Assembly (NCBI GenBank): GCA_964445195.1
Contig: CAYUKA010000002.1
Location: forward strand, 84,284-148,283
From: UM-FILTER-47-13 sp964445195
Lineage (GTDB): Bacteria; Pseudomonadota; Alphaproteobacteria; Micavibrionales; Micavibrionaceae
DNA: 64,000 nt
Direction: 5' to 3'
In this document: positions 54,556 through 62,807 of the stretch, piece by piece
Numbering within the stretch: the first letter of the stretch is position 1
Layout: every line of letters begins with the position of its first letter
Translations under genes and position numbers: made by a program
The notes under the pieces: model-generated
The model's database searches: none
What the model saw: only the letters and a program-made list of their open reading frames with translations
Told to the model about the DNA's origin: nothing

Positions 54556-55242
54556 ATGACGGTGCCGCTTTTACGCCCGTCCTTTAACGAGTTTATCCGT
54601 ACGGCCTCTCCGGATAATGGCCTGACGCTTCCCCCCGATGCGCTGACCGCCTGCAGGGCCTTTATTGAAACGGAGCGGAGGCTGGGCCGGTCTGCGCACA
54701 GCGCCTTTGTCATAGGCGGCGTTTTTACGTCTGTTATGCGCGGCGAAAGACCGAAGGATATTGATCTCGTGGTCTGCACACCTGAACTTTTGCATAATCT
54801 TGAACTGGCAGCGCATTATATGCGGGCGCCGGCCCGCAGTTATGCGGAAATGAAAGAGCGTCATGACCTGCGCGCCGCTGTGGAGAGGGCGCTGTTCCCG
54901 CCCGGCTATGGGTACAGCATCACTGTCGCTGAATGTGAGGCCGTGAAAACAACGCCCGTCATGGGCAAGGTCAGCGGCTTTAGCGTGCTTGACCACAAAA
55001 CCGGCCTGGTCGTTGATGTGATGTGTTGTGCCGTGCCCGTAACCCCGGAACAGTTTTTCGTCCATTATTCCGACGCCCCGGTTCGCAGTGCCGCCTATGA
55101 CATGGAATCGGGCGAGTTTTGTTATCACCGGGACTTTGAAGACGATGTGAAAGCATGGCGCTACCGCCCGTTTTGCCGGCCGAACGAAAAAGCGTTCGCT
55201 AAAGCCCGCGAGAAAGGCATGACCATTGTCATGCCTTCATGA
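54556..55242 (+). CDS. Nucleotidyltransferase-fold protein
   Basis: The 228-residue protein has the polymerase-beta-type nucleotidyltransferase motif FVIGGVFTSVMRGERPKDID: GG at 54-55 and D68/D70. A third acidic residue may be in GLVVDVMCCAV near 155-165. AAGGGTC precedes the ATG. It has no antitoxin-like or HEPN neighbour, so a minimal-nucleotidyltransferase toxin-antitoxin pair is not supported. Substrate is unknown. Confidence 0.7.
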   Translation: MTVPLLRPSFNEFIRTASPDNGLTLPPDALTACRAFIETERRLGRSAHSAFVIGGVFTSVMRGERPKDIDLVVCTPELLHNLELAAHYMRAPARSYAEMKERHDLRAAVERALFPPGYGYSITVAECEAVKTTPVMGKVSGFSVLDHKTGLVVDVMCCAVPVTPEQFFVHYSDAPVRSAAYDMESGEFCYHRDFEDDVKAWRYRPFCRPNEKAFAKAREKGMTIVMPS

Positions 55243-55251
55243 TCTTTCGGC

Positions 55252-55929
55252 TCACCGCTCAATCAGCACCTGGTAAAATGTATGACCGCGGCCATCGACA
55301 CTGGTGTCGTTGAAACAGCCGCTGCTGATACCCGTCATATTGTTGATCGTTGCTGTTGAGGTGTAGGTACCCTGAAAGGCGGTCTGATCGAAACCGTCGG
55401 CATCAATCGGCACCGGCGCGAAGGGCAGATCCAGTACGGCATTGATCTGGTCGCATAACCCTTCTCTAAGATAGCCGACCGACATGATCAGCTCCGGCCG
55501 TCCGCTGCGCAGGCCCGGCACGCTATTCGTACCGGTAAATTCCCATTCTCCGAAACCCGGGGGCGTGGTGCCGTCGTCGTCAAGCCAGTTGTCGCGCGGC
55601 GCCATATAGGCGATGCCGCCGCCCAGGCTGCTGAAGATCACGCACTCCGCGCAGGTACCGTTGGTGTAGTCCGCCGACGTAAAATCGTTTTCAAAGCTGA
55701 CCTGGCTTTCGCCGACATTGACCAGCCGCATATTTTCCACCGCCTGTCTGACAGACGTGCTGTGCCGCATGATGTTGCTGGCCTGGATGCGAAAGCGCTC
55801 GATATTGCCGCTTTGCTCCGCTGTGTCGGTTGAACGGGAGATTGTGGCCGTCAGCGCCGCGATCAGCGCGACAGCCAAAAGGATAAACCACAGCGCGTTA
55901 CCGCTTTCCTGTTTCCGAGGCTCGTTCAT
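55252..55929 (-). CDS. Pilin-like single-pass protein
   Basis: The 225-residue protein starts MNEPRKQESGNALWFILLAV: a short charged leader, Gly, then a hydrophobic helix to about residue 30, recalling prepilin-like N-termini (the Glu at position +5 is absent). The outside part has paired cysteines (GTCAECVIF) and a C-terminal EGLCDQI with SSGCFND, suggesting disulfides. It could be a minor pilin or pseudopilin, but no type II or type IV secretion genes lie nearby. Convergent with the nucleotidyltransferase gene (9 bp). Confidence 0.6.
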   Translation of the reverse strand: MNEPRKQESGNALWFILLAVALIAALTATISRSTDTAEQSGNIERFRIQASNIMRHSTSVRQAVENMRLVNVGESQVSFENDFTSADYTNGTCAECVIFSSLGGGIAYMAPRDNWLDDDGTTPPGFGEWEFTGTNSVPGLRSGRPELIMSVGYLREGLCDQINAVLDLPFAPVPIDADGFDQTAFQGTYTSTATINNMTGISSGCFNDTSVDGRGHTFYQVLIER

Positions 55930-56010
55930 AGCGTCATTCTAACCGCCAAAGTCCTCTGTTTAAAATAAAAACTTGGTGTCTGTGCGCGCTTGGTGATAAA
56001 AACATACACC

Positions 56011-57609
56011 ATGTACAGGATCGATCGTGAAATCGCTGAAACCGCCCGTAGCTGGCCGTTCGAGGAAGCCAGGAAGGTACTGGCCCGCACCGGCGGCCAG
56101 ACGCCGGAAAAAGGCTATGTGCTATTCCAGACGGGTTATGGCCCGTCGGGCCTGCCGCATATCGGCACCTTTCAGGAAGTGGCCCGGACCTCGATGGTGC
56201 GCTATGCCTTCCGGTGCCTGAGTGATATTCCCACCAAAATCCTGTGCTTTTCCGATGATATGGACGGGTTCCGCAAGGTGCCCGGCAATGTGCCGCAGCA
56301 GGATATGCTGGAACAATATCTCGGCATGCCGCTGACCAGGGTGCCGGATCCGTTTGACCAGTATGAGAGCTTTGCGCATCACAATAATGCCAGGCTGCGC
56401 GAATTTCTGGACTCTTTCGGTTTTGAGTATGAATTCAAATCTTCAACGGAAACCTACGCCGCAGGAGAATTCGACGACGCGCTGCTGAAAATGCTGGCGC
56501 GGCATGAGGAGATCAAACAGGCCGTGATTCCGATCCTGGGGGCAGAGCGGGCGGCGACTTATTCGCCGTTCCTGCCGCTTTCGCCGAAAACGGGCAGGGT
56601 CCTGCAGGTGCCGATCCTCGAAACCAACGCCGATGCCGGGACAATTGTCTTTGAGGACGAAGACGGAAGCCGGGCCGAGGTGCCGGTGACCGGCGGTCAT
56701 GTCAAGGCGCAGTGGCGGCCGGATTGGGCTCTGCGCTGGTATGCGCTGGATGTCGATTACGAAATGGCGGGCGAGGATCTGCAATCCTCGGCCGATATCG
56801 CCGGCAAGATCACCAAAATCCTCGGCGGCAGAAAACCGGCCGGGTTTCATTACAAGCTGTTCCTTGACGAGCATAACCAGAAAATATCCAAGTCAAAAGG
56901 CAACGGCATTTCGATTGACGAATGGCTGCGCTACGCGCCGAATGAAAGCCTGGCTTATTATGTGTATCTGCGTCCGACCTCGGGCAAGAAGCTGTATTTC
57001 GATGTCATCCCGAAGGCGGTGGATGAATATATCACCTATGCCGAAAAGCTGCCGGGCCAGCATAACGAGCCGGACAAAATGCTTGAAAATCCGGCACTGT
57101 ATATCCATGAGGGGCAGAAGCCCCAGGAAACGCCGGTCAGTTTCGCGCTGCTGCTCAATCTCGCCAGCGCGGCCAATGCGCATGACAAGGATACGATGTG
57201 GGGGTTCATCCGCCGCTATGCGCCTGATGCATCCCCGGACAGCGCACCGTTTCTGGATAAGCTGGTTGGCTATGCCGTGAAATATTACGAGGATTTCGTG
57301 CTGCCGGAAAAATCATACCGCCTGCCGGATGAGCGCGAGCGGGCGGCGCTTTCTGATCTGGCCGCGCGGCTGGCGGCGCTTCCCGAGGATGCCGACGGCG
57401 AAGCGATCCAGACCGAAGTGTTTAGTGCCGGTAAAGAAAACGGCTACGACAAGAAAGAGCTGCGGCAGTGGTTCCAGGCGATTTACGAGGTTCTGCTCGG
57501 CCAGTCGCAGGGACCGCGCTTTGGCGCGTTTATCGAGATTTACGGCCGCGACGACACCATCGCCCTGATCAACGATGCCCTTGATGGGAAGTTTGCGCAG
57601 GCGGCCTGA
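56011..57609 (+). CDS. lysK: Lysyl-tRNA synthetase, class I
   Basis: It attaches lysine to tRNA-Lys. The protein is 532 residues from ATG 56011 (MYRIDREIAETARSWPFEEA); an in-frame TTG seven codons earlier is possible. Class I motifs are present: HIGH as PSGLPHIGTFQEVARTSMV, and KMSKS as HNQKISKSKGNGISIDEW. The archaeal-type class I enzyme is the usual form in most alphaproteobacteria, in place of class II LysS. It is divergent from the pilin-like gene. Confidence 0.95.
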   Translation: MYRIDREIAETARSWPFEEARKVLARTGGQTPEKGYVLFQTGYGPSGLPHIGTFQEVARTSMVRYAFRCLSDIPTKILCFSDDMDGFRKVPGNVPQQDMLEQYLGMPLTRVPDPFDQYESFAHHNNARLREFLDSFGFEYEFKSSTETYAAGEFDDALLKMLARHEEIKQAVIPILGAERAATYSPFLPLSPKTGRVLQVPILETNADAGTIVFEDEDGSRAEVPVTGGHVKAQWRPDWALRWYALDVDYEMAGEDLQSSADIAGKITKILGGRKPAGFHYKLFLDEHNQKISKSKGNGISIDEWLRYAPNESLAYYVYLRPTSGKKLYFDVIPKAVDEYITYAEKLPGQHNEPDKMLENPALYIHEGQKPQETPVSFALLLNLASAANAHDKDTMWGFIRRYAPDASPDSAPFLDKLVGYAVKYYEDFVLPEKSYRLPDERERAALSDLAARLAALPEDADGEAIQTEVFSAGKENGYDKKELRQWFQAIYEVLLGQSQGPRFGAFIEIYGRDDTIALINDALDGKFAQAA

Positions 57610-57617
57610 TTTTTTGT

Positions 57618-57723
57618 GTCATTGCGAGGAAAGCGTCAAGCTTGACGAAGCAATCCAGAAGACCAGCCAAAAGGACAGACTCTGGATTGCTTCCCCCGGA
57701 TCAAGTCCGGGGTCGCAATGACG
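57618..57723. repeat. Intergenic palindromic repeat, copy 2
   Basis: It runs from GTCATTGCGAGGA to TCGCAATGACGG, with inner GAAGCAATCCAG / CTCTGGATTGCTTC arms. It is the same element family as 33468-33592 and starts 9 nt after the lysK stop, so it may also act as a transcript end. Confidence 0.88.
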
Positions 57724-57763
57724 GAGAAGAGTGTCGCGCGCGCTGACAGCGACAGAAGCTCCC

Positions 57764-58450
57764 TCAGCGCCCGGTCTTCTCAAACGTAAACCCCGTTTCG
57801 GGAAAGCCGAAATTATCGTGATCGTATTGATCGCCCTTGTTCAGCTTACGGCCAGGCTGCCATTCATTCACAATCTGTGCCAGGTCGGGACGGTCACGCT
57901 CCTCCGGCTGCGCCGCCGGGGTGCCGATATAAACGAAGCCGGCAATATGGTCGCGCTGGTCCAGCCCTATCTCGGCGCGCACTGTATCATTATAGGCATA
58001 CCATTCCGTCAGCCAGTTGGTGCCGAACCCCAGCGCATTGGCGGCCAGGCATAAGTTCTGGCACACCGCGCCGGCGGATAAAATTTGTTCCCAGGCCGGG
58101 TGTTTGCCTTTACGCAGACGGCTAACCACGGCGATGATCAGCGGTGCCCGCAGGAACCGTTCGCGCTCCAGCTCCAGTTTCGCCGGGGCGGCGTTGCGCT
58201 CCTGCTCCCGCCAGGCCCATTCGAGAATTTCGCCGATCTGTTCCCGGGCTGAGCCGCTAAAGGTAATGAAATACCAGGGAAACAGGCGGCCGTGATCGGG
58301 CACGCGGCTGGCGGCTTCAAGTATCGTCTGTAGTTGGGTATCGTCCGGGCCCGGCGCGTCCAGCAGTTTAAGCGGGACGCTGCGCCGTTTGCGCAGATAG
58401 GTCAGGACCTCTTCGGACGGCTGCCCGGCTATGATGTCATCATGATTCAT
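57764..58450 (-). CDS. Nitroreductase family protein
   Basis: The 228-residue FMN-binding oxidoreductase has the N-terminal RRSVPLKLLDAPGPDDTQLQ and AASRVPDHGRLFPWYFITF. SAGAVCQNLCLAANALGFGT and a C-terminal IGTPAAQPEERDRPDL complete the family picture, closest in layout to the YdjA/TdsD-like branch. These reduce nitro compounds or act in unknown reductions using NAD(P)H. There is no operon partner. Confidence 0.9.
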   Translation of the reverse strand: MNHDDIIAGQPSEEVLTYLRKRRSVPLKLLDAPGPDDTQLQTILEAASRVPDHGRLFPWYFITFSGSAREQIGEILEWAWREQERNAAPAKLELERERFLRAPLIIAVVSRLRKGKHPAWEQILSAGAVCQNLCLAANALGFGTNWLTEWYAYNDTVRAEIGLDQRDHIAGFVYIGTPAAQPEERDRPDLAQIVNEWQPGRKLNKGDQYDHDNFGFPETGFTFEKTGR

Positions 58451-58539
58451 GCCCTTATCCTAGGGAGTGTTCCGGGCTTGCACAATAGCATTGACTCTTC
58501 GATTGACTATTCCCGGCCCGCCGCCCAAGATAAAGCGTC

Positions 58540-59121
58540 ATGACCGAGATATTCCAAAGTCAGCCGCCGCCTTATGATCTCAGCAACTTTACGGTGCTGG
58601 TGGTCGAAGATTCTGTTTATATGCAGACGCTGATTACCTCGATGCTGAAAGTGTTCAGCGTCGGCGATATCATGGTCAGCGAAGGGGGCGAGGAAGCTGT
58701 GGACCTGCTGACCGTGACTCAGGCCCGGACCAAAAGCCGGTATATCACACGCGTTGATATCGTACTGATGGACTGGCTGATGGACAAAGGCTCGGGCGAG
58801 GAATTATTACGCTGGATTCGCAGCCATGAAAAAGATGCCGTCCGCTTTCTGCCCGTCGTCGTCGTCAGCGGCTATACAACCGACGTGATCACGGCCAAAG
58901 CCCGCGATCTTGGCGCCAATGAAATCCTGGTTAAGCCGGTTTCGGCGAACGGGATCGCCTCGCGTATATGTAATGTGATCGATCATCCACGGCCGTTCAT
59001 TCAGGCGCCGGAGTATTTTGGGCCCGACCGGCGGCGGCAGGATATTGACTTCTCCGGACCGGACCGGCGCGTGATGCCGGCTGAACTGATAGAGGTGGAG
59101 CGCAATGTCAGCACCGAATGA
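58540..59121 (+). CDS. Response-regulator receiver protein
   Basis: The 193-residue protein has a complete receiver domain: acidic pair V-E23-D24, phosphorylatable D78 in VLMDWLMDKGSGEEL, VVVSGYTTD, and K132 in ILVKPVSANG. No DNA-binding output follows. The last 40 residues contain FGPDRRRQDIDFSGPDRR, a short GPDRR repeat seen in some alphaproteobacterial single-domain receivers. It overlaps the next gene by 17 bp, so the two are one module. Confidence 0.9.
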   Translation: MTEIFQSQPPPYDLSNFTVLVVEDSVYMQTLITSMLKVFSVGDIMVSEGGEEAVDLLTVTQARTKSRYITRVDIVLMDWLMDKGSGEELLRWIRSHEKDAVRFLPVVVVSGYTTDVITAKARDLGANEILVKPVSANGIASRICNVIDHPRPFIQAPEYFGPDRRRQDIDFSGPDRRVMPAELIEVERNVSTE

Positions 59122-59644
59122 TCCGCATGATCCATCCGTTTCATCCGGCCCGCAGGTGCGGGTGCTGGAGTTGATCAACCGTTTGCGTAAAAAGCTCGGC
59201 GCACAGGTGAAGCGTAATGATCAGCAAGGCTATATCGATCCGGAAGCGATTAAGGAGGCTGATGCCCTGATTGACAAAATGTGCGCCGAGTGCCCGCAAA
59301 CCATGGCGGCATTGCTTGATGAGATTGTTGCGTGCTGGGATGAGATGAAGGACAAGCCGCGTTCGGACGAGCGTGACGAGCTGGGTAAGCGTATCTTCAC
59401 CACGGCGCACGAGATTAAAGACCTGGGCGCAATGTGCGGTTATGAAATCGCGGCGTACTTTGCTGAGTCTCTGCGCGATTACATCGCCCGTACAGAATTG
59501 AGGCTGAAAGCGCAACGCGTCATCATCCAGGCGCATGTCGATGCCCTGATCGTCGTGCAGCGCGAGGGCTTACGCGATGAGGGTGGCACAGCGGCCGACG
59601 AGTTGAAAGCCATGGTTAAAATCGCGATCGACAAATATTCGTAA
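59105..59644 (+). CDS. Histidine-phosphotransfer (Hpt)-like protein
   Basis: The 179-residue helical protein has an Hpt-like helix FTTAHEIKDLGAMCGYEIAA with a candidate phospho-His at 102. The helical repeats before and after (VRVLELINRLRKKLGAQVKR, TELRLKAQRVIIQAHVDALI) suit a four-helix bundle. It begins inside the end of the receiver gene, implying direct partnership in phosphate transfer. No sensor kinase is in the window. Hpt assignment rests on the H-xx-KDLG pattern and context. Confidence 0.7.
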   Translation: MSAPNDPHDPSVSSGPQVRVLELINRLRKKLGAQVKRNDQQGYIDPEAIKEADALIDKMCAECPQTMAALLDEIVACWDEMKDKPRSDERDELGKRIFTTAHEIKDLGAMCGYEIAAYFAESLRDYIARTELRLKAQRVIIQAHVDALIVVQREGLRDEGGTAADELKAMVKIAIDKYS

Positions 59645-59665
59645 GGACTTTGGTTGTACTTCTCT

Positions 59666-59738
59666 GTCATTGCGAACCGCCAATGGCGGTGAAGCAATCC
59701 AGCCCGTAATCTCATGGAAAGACTCTGGATTGCTGCAC
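59666..59738. repeat. Intergenic palindromic repeat, partial copy 3
   Basis: It starts GTCATTGCGAACC, has GAAGCAATCCAG and GACTCTGGATTGCTGCAC, and then breaks off without the closing GCAATGAC arm. It is a truncated relative of the other two copies. Confidence 0.75.
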
Positions 59739-59869
59739 CGGCCTGTTCTCGATTGATTAAAAACCGCGCATAATTCCCCTTAAATTAAAATCCAATTTTA
59801 TTGTTTAGCAACAGTGCCTTAATGGTAATCTGGTACAATTAAATCTGGTGGTCATAACAGTATCGCAGC

Positions 59870-60337
59870 ATGAACGTCCTGATTATCGAAGACAGTAAAA
59901 CGGAAATTCATATTTTGTCCCAGACGCTTGAGCGTATTTTGGAAGACAAGCCCCGCATCCGTTGTTGTGGAACGCTGGCAGACGCAAAACGGATGCTGCA
60001 TGATCATCACAAAGAGTTTGATCTCGTCTTTCTCGACCTGAAACTTTCCGACTCCCCGAAATGGCAGAATACATACGATGCCGTAGCGCCTTACGCCGAA
60101 AAATTGCCGATTATCGTTCTCTCCGGCGATGATAACCCGGCCATTGCCCGCAGCGTGTTACAGCGGGGGGCGGAGGACTACATAGTCAAGGGCGGGCGCA
60201 AGCGCCAGGTCGATATGTTCAAGGAAACGATAGAGTTTGCCCTGTGCCGGCATCACGCTCTGCGCACTTTGGCCGATACGGCGGAAAAGGAAGAGGAGTG
60301 TATTCGCTGGCTCACCGGCGGGTATTCGGCATCTTAG
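59870..60337 (+). CDS. Single-domain response regulator
   Basis: The 155-residue protein is a receiver domain only. It begins MNVLIIEDSKTEIHILSQTL (acidic pocket at E7/D8), and has D56 in LVFLDLKLSDSPKW, LPIIVLSGDDNPAIA and the Lys in DYIVKGGRKRQ. No output domain follows; the last 30 residues are helical. A promoter probably lies in the 130 bp after the repeat. It sits close to the receiver-Hpt pair and may join the same relay. Confidence 0.9.
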   Translation: MNVLIIEDSKTEIHILSQTLERILEDKPRIRCCGTLADAKRMLHDHHKEFDLVFLDLKLSDSPKWQNTYDAVAPYAEKLPIIVLSGDDNPAIARSVLQRGAEDYIVKGGRKRQVDMFKETIEFALCRHHALRTLADTAEKEEECIRWLTGGYSAS

Positions 60338-60361
60338 GTTTATCTGAGGCTCCTGCCAAAT

Positions 60362-60689
60362 TTAAGTGATAGCGGCGCGGGCATCGTCTTTGAGGGCGGT
60401 GCTGTTATCATCTTTATGACCGATACCGTCTAAAATGACCTTTGCGTAAATCATTTTTTCACTGTCATCAGCATAAAAGCTCTGCTTTTTATGGGCGTCA
60501 TCAATCCAGAGCGGAGACAGGCCGCGGCGGCTCAGTTCGCGCCAATGCTCAAGAAGTTTTAATTCGCCGGGGAGAAAGGCCCGCGATACCGTATCTTCCG
60601 GATTGACCTTATGCTGTCCGCAGCGCCTTACACGTGCAGCCAGATCATGCAGATAAGATGGCTGACCGGTGCTCGTAACCCTGCCTCTG
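60362..60689 (-). pseudogene. Displaced C-terminal segment of the metallopeptidase-like gene
   Basis: A frame without stop from about 60689 to the TAA at 60364-60362 encodes roughly 105 residues, including SYLHDLAARVRRCGQHKVNP, PGELKLLEHWRELSRRG and SPLWIDDAHKKQSFYADDSE. It has no start of its own. It lies one base out of frame with the gene at 60628-62175, which ends in an unlikely tail (LICMIWLHV). A one-base deletion near the GGG at 60680-60690 would explain both facts. Confidence 0.65.
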
Positions 60690-62175
60690 CGAGAGCACTG
60701 ATACGGCTTTTTATATTACCGGATGTGCCGTTCTGAAGCCAGGCCGTGACCGCAAACTCGATCTTATCGAGAGGCGATGTCGAGGTATCGACTTTGTTGT
60801 AATCGGCGCTGAATTTCTCTGTGACATTGGCATATTCTCGCGTGCCTTTTGTATCCTTATTACCGTCAAGCCTGTAAGGCAGAACGATAGGTGTGAATGG
60901 GGTTTCCGGCCGTGCGGCGATTGCCGCGGCAAATTTTCCGGGCAGATATTTGCTTGCCGGCCGTGAACGGTGCTGTGGCATCTTGTCAAGTGCCGCAGCC
61001 GCTTCATCTGTGAGTGACACACCGAGCTGCATGATCCTCGTTTTCAGCTTGTCAAAAGCGTCCATTCCCTGTGCCGTAATGCCGCGCAGGGCCTCTGATT
61101 CAGGATTGAACTTACGATCAAACTTTAAATAAGGCAGCCCCCGGATTGTCAGTTTTTGTGAGAGGTCGGCGCCTGTCGTACCCGTTTGCTGCATAATACC
61201 GTCCATGCTTTTCTTCATCTCGGCAAGGTGACGTTCGATGCGGCCGGGATCACGTTTGTAAGCGGGATCAACCTCTGCCGCCGCGCGCAATTCGTCTGGT
61301 GAACGGAGGCTGCCGCCGGCATACATTCTTGCCAGCTTTTCATCATAGCGGGCCAATACTGCTATATTTTGGTAATAGGCGGGAAACACCTTGTTCGCCC
61401 AGGCCGCCCATTCTGCATGGCTCTGGGTTTTGATCAGGTCGCGGTTATTCAAGGCAGCATTGCCCATTTCCGGGTTATTGCGATGGTGGTGCGCCATGAC
61501 GGCATAGGTGCGGAACTGGCTGTCGGGTCCTTCCGGGTCGCCGAGCATCGCTTCCATAGCAAAAACCGCTTCAGAGACACGGGCGTTCGCTTCCAGCCCC
61601 CTGTCAGCGATCGTGGCTGAGGCCAGTGTGTCCTGAAGGCCATAAACAAGGCCCTTTCTGGCATCTTCCATATGTTGCAGCTCATGTTTGATTATTAGCG
61701 CAACTGCTTCCGGTGTGTACCCCTCCGCCAGGGGGATCAGTTTGTTTTTGTCATCGAATCCACCGGCGACATCCTCCGCTGCCGTCCGGCCAGGATCAAA
61801 GACGAATTTGAATTTGTTATTCAGCGCGGCATGCAATAAACGCCGGCCGTCCGGCGTCTGCGACAGTAAAAAGACAGCCTGTTCGAACAGCTCTTTATTG
61901 CGTCCGGCCCGCAACTCGTAATCAATCCGCTGCTGTATATTCGCCGTATCGCTCTGGTGGCTACTCGGCTGGAAGCCCGGTATCGTGCCGCCGTATATTG
62001 TCTGCACCGGGGCCCGCGCCATCATATCGCCCGGTTCTGCCGCACGGTGCGTGATACGGCGGCAATCCTTGTCGACAAGAATATTCCATGCCCCGTGCGG
62101 CACAGGCGCCTCCGCGGGGACTCTGGAACGGCCAAAGCCCGCAAATCTGGAAAATAAAGTCGAAATCAAAGGCAT
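60628..62175 (-). CDS. HExxH metallopeptidase-like protein, probably frameshifted at the C-terminus
   Basis: The 515-residue protein has the zinc-protease motif H164-E165-L-Q-H168 in VALIIKHELQHMEDARKGLV. A third ligand is not certain. It begins MPLISTLFSRFAGFGRSRVP, without a classical signal peptide. FKFVFDPGRTAAEDVAGGFD precedes the motif, and helical text (WAAWANKVFPAYYQNIAVLA) follows. It resembles uncharacterised putative metallopeptidases (DUF6782-like, from memory). The last few residues are probably out of frame; a corrected protein would be about 600 residues, ending at 60362. No operon partner. Confidence 0.7.
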   Translation of the reverse strand: MPLISTLFSRFAGFGRSRVPAEAPVPHGAWNILVDKDCRRITHRAAEPGDMMARAPVQTIYGGTIPGFQPSSHQSDTANIQQRIDYELRAGRNKELFEQAVFLLSQTPDGRRLLHAALNNKFKFVFDPGRTAAEDVAGGFDDKNKLIPLAEGYTPEAVALIIKHELQHMEDARKGLVYGLQDTLASATIADRGLEANARVSEAVFAMEAMLGDPEGPDSQFRTYAVMAHHHRNNPEMGNAALNNRDLIKTQSHAEWAAWANKVFPAYYQNIAVLARYDEKLARMYAGGSLRSPDELRAAAEVDPAYKRDPGRIERHLAEMKKSMDGIMQQTGTTGADLSQKLTIRGLPYLKFDRKFNPESEALRGITAQGMDAFDKLKTRIMQLGVSLTDEAAAALDKMPQHRSRPASKYLPGKFAAAIAARPETPFTPIVLPYRLDGNKDTKGTREYANVTEKFSADYNKVDTSTSPLDKIEFAVTAWLQNGTSGNIKSRISALAEAGLRAPVSHLICMIWLHV

Positions 62176-62373
62176 ATTATTGTTAAATCAATTGCTTACA
62201 GTTCCCCGCCATTGTAATGGGAAAAGCTTAATAAATATTTTACCATAATCCTTCTTCGCCCAGCCAGGTCAGGGAGTTCCAATACTCTTGCGTTTTCAAT
62301 CCATTACCTGGTACTCCCTTGACATTGACATAATTTTAACGTAGCAAGGCTTACGCATTTTTTGGAAGGTTCA

Positions 62374-62781
62374 ATGGAAATGAAATTTACAACAATCGGT
62401 TTGATCGGTCTGGCCGCCGGTGCTCTGGCGTCCTATTTTAACTCACCGGAAATTGCGCAGGCGGGCGAATTAGTGCGCTTAGCTGCAGCCGGAGGGATTG
62501 GTGTCGGAACGGGCCTCGCAAGTTATTTTGGTGCAAGAGTCAGTGCTGAGCTTTTTGGTAGCCGTGGCCTGCCACAGTTTTTTACAGCAATAGCAGCGGC
62601 GGCCGGTCTCGGTTATGGTGGTTATGCTGTCTCAGACATCATTGCCGGTAATATCATCACAGAAATGGCTGAGGCAGATCAGCAGGAAGGCGCTGTTATT
62701 GCCCCTGTTCGGGAAACCGGCGGTGCGCTTATCGCTTATACGCCGGAAACAGGCGGTTCTTATCAACTTTCTCTTGGCTAA
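62374..62781 (+). CDS. Small hypothetical membrane protein
   Basis: The 135-residue protein starts at ATG 62374 or 62380 after GGAAGG. Hydrophobic Gly/Ala-rich segments (IGLIGLAAGALASYF, LAAAGGIGVGTGLASYFGAR, FFTAIAAAAGLGYGGYAVSD) predict three membrane helices with small-residue packing. An acidic end with APVRETGGALIAYTPETGG follows. No family was recognised. It is 26 nt upstream of uvrB on the same strand. Confidence 0.55.
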   Translation: MEMKFTTIGLIGLAAGALASYFNSPEIAQAGELVRLAAAGGIGVGTGLASYFGARVSAELFGSRGLPQFFTAIAAAAGLGYGGYAVSDIIAGNIITEMAEADQQEGAVIAPVRETGGALIAYTPETGGSYQLSLG

Positions 62782-62807
62782 TAGCCTGTTGCCCCTATAT
62801 TGAGGGC

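Noticed and set aside
54556..55242. Minimal nucleotidyltransferase toxin-antitoxin pair
   Set aside because: No HEPN or small partner gene lies next to it; neighbours are a channel and a pilin-like protein on the other strand.
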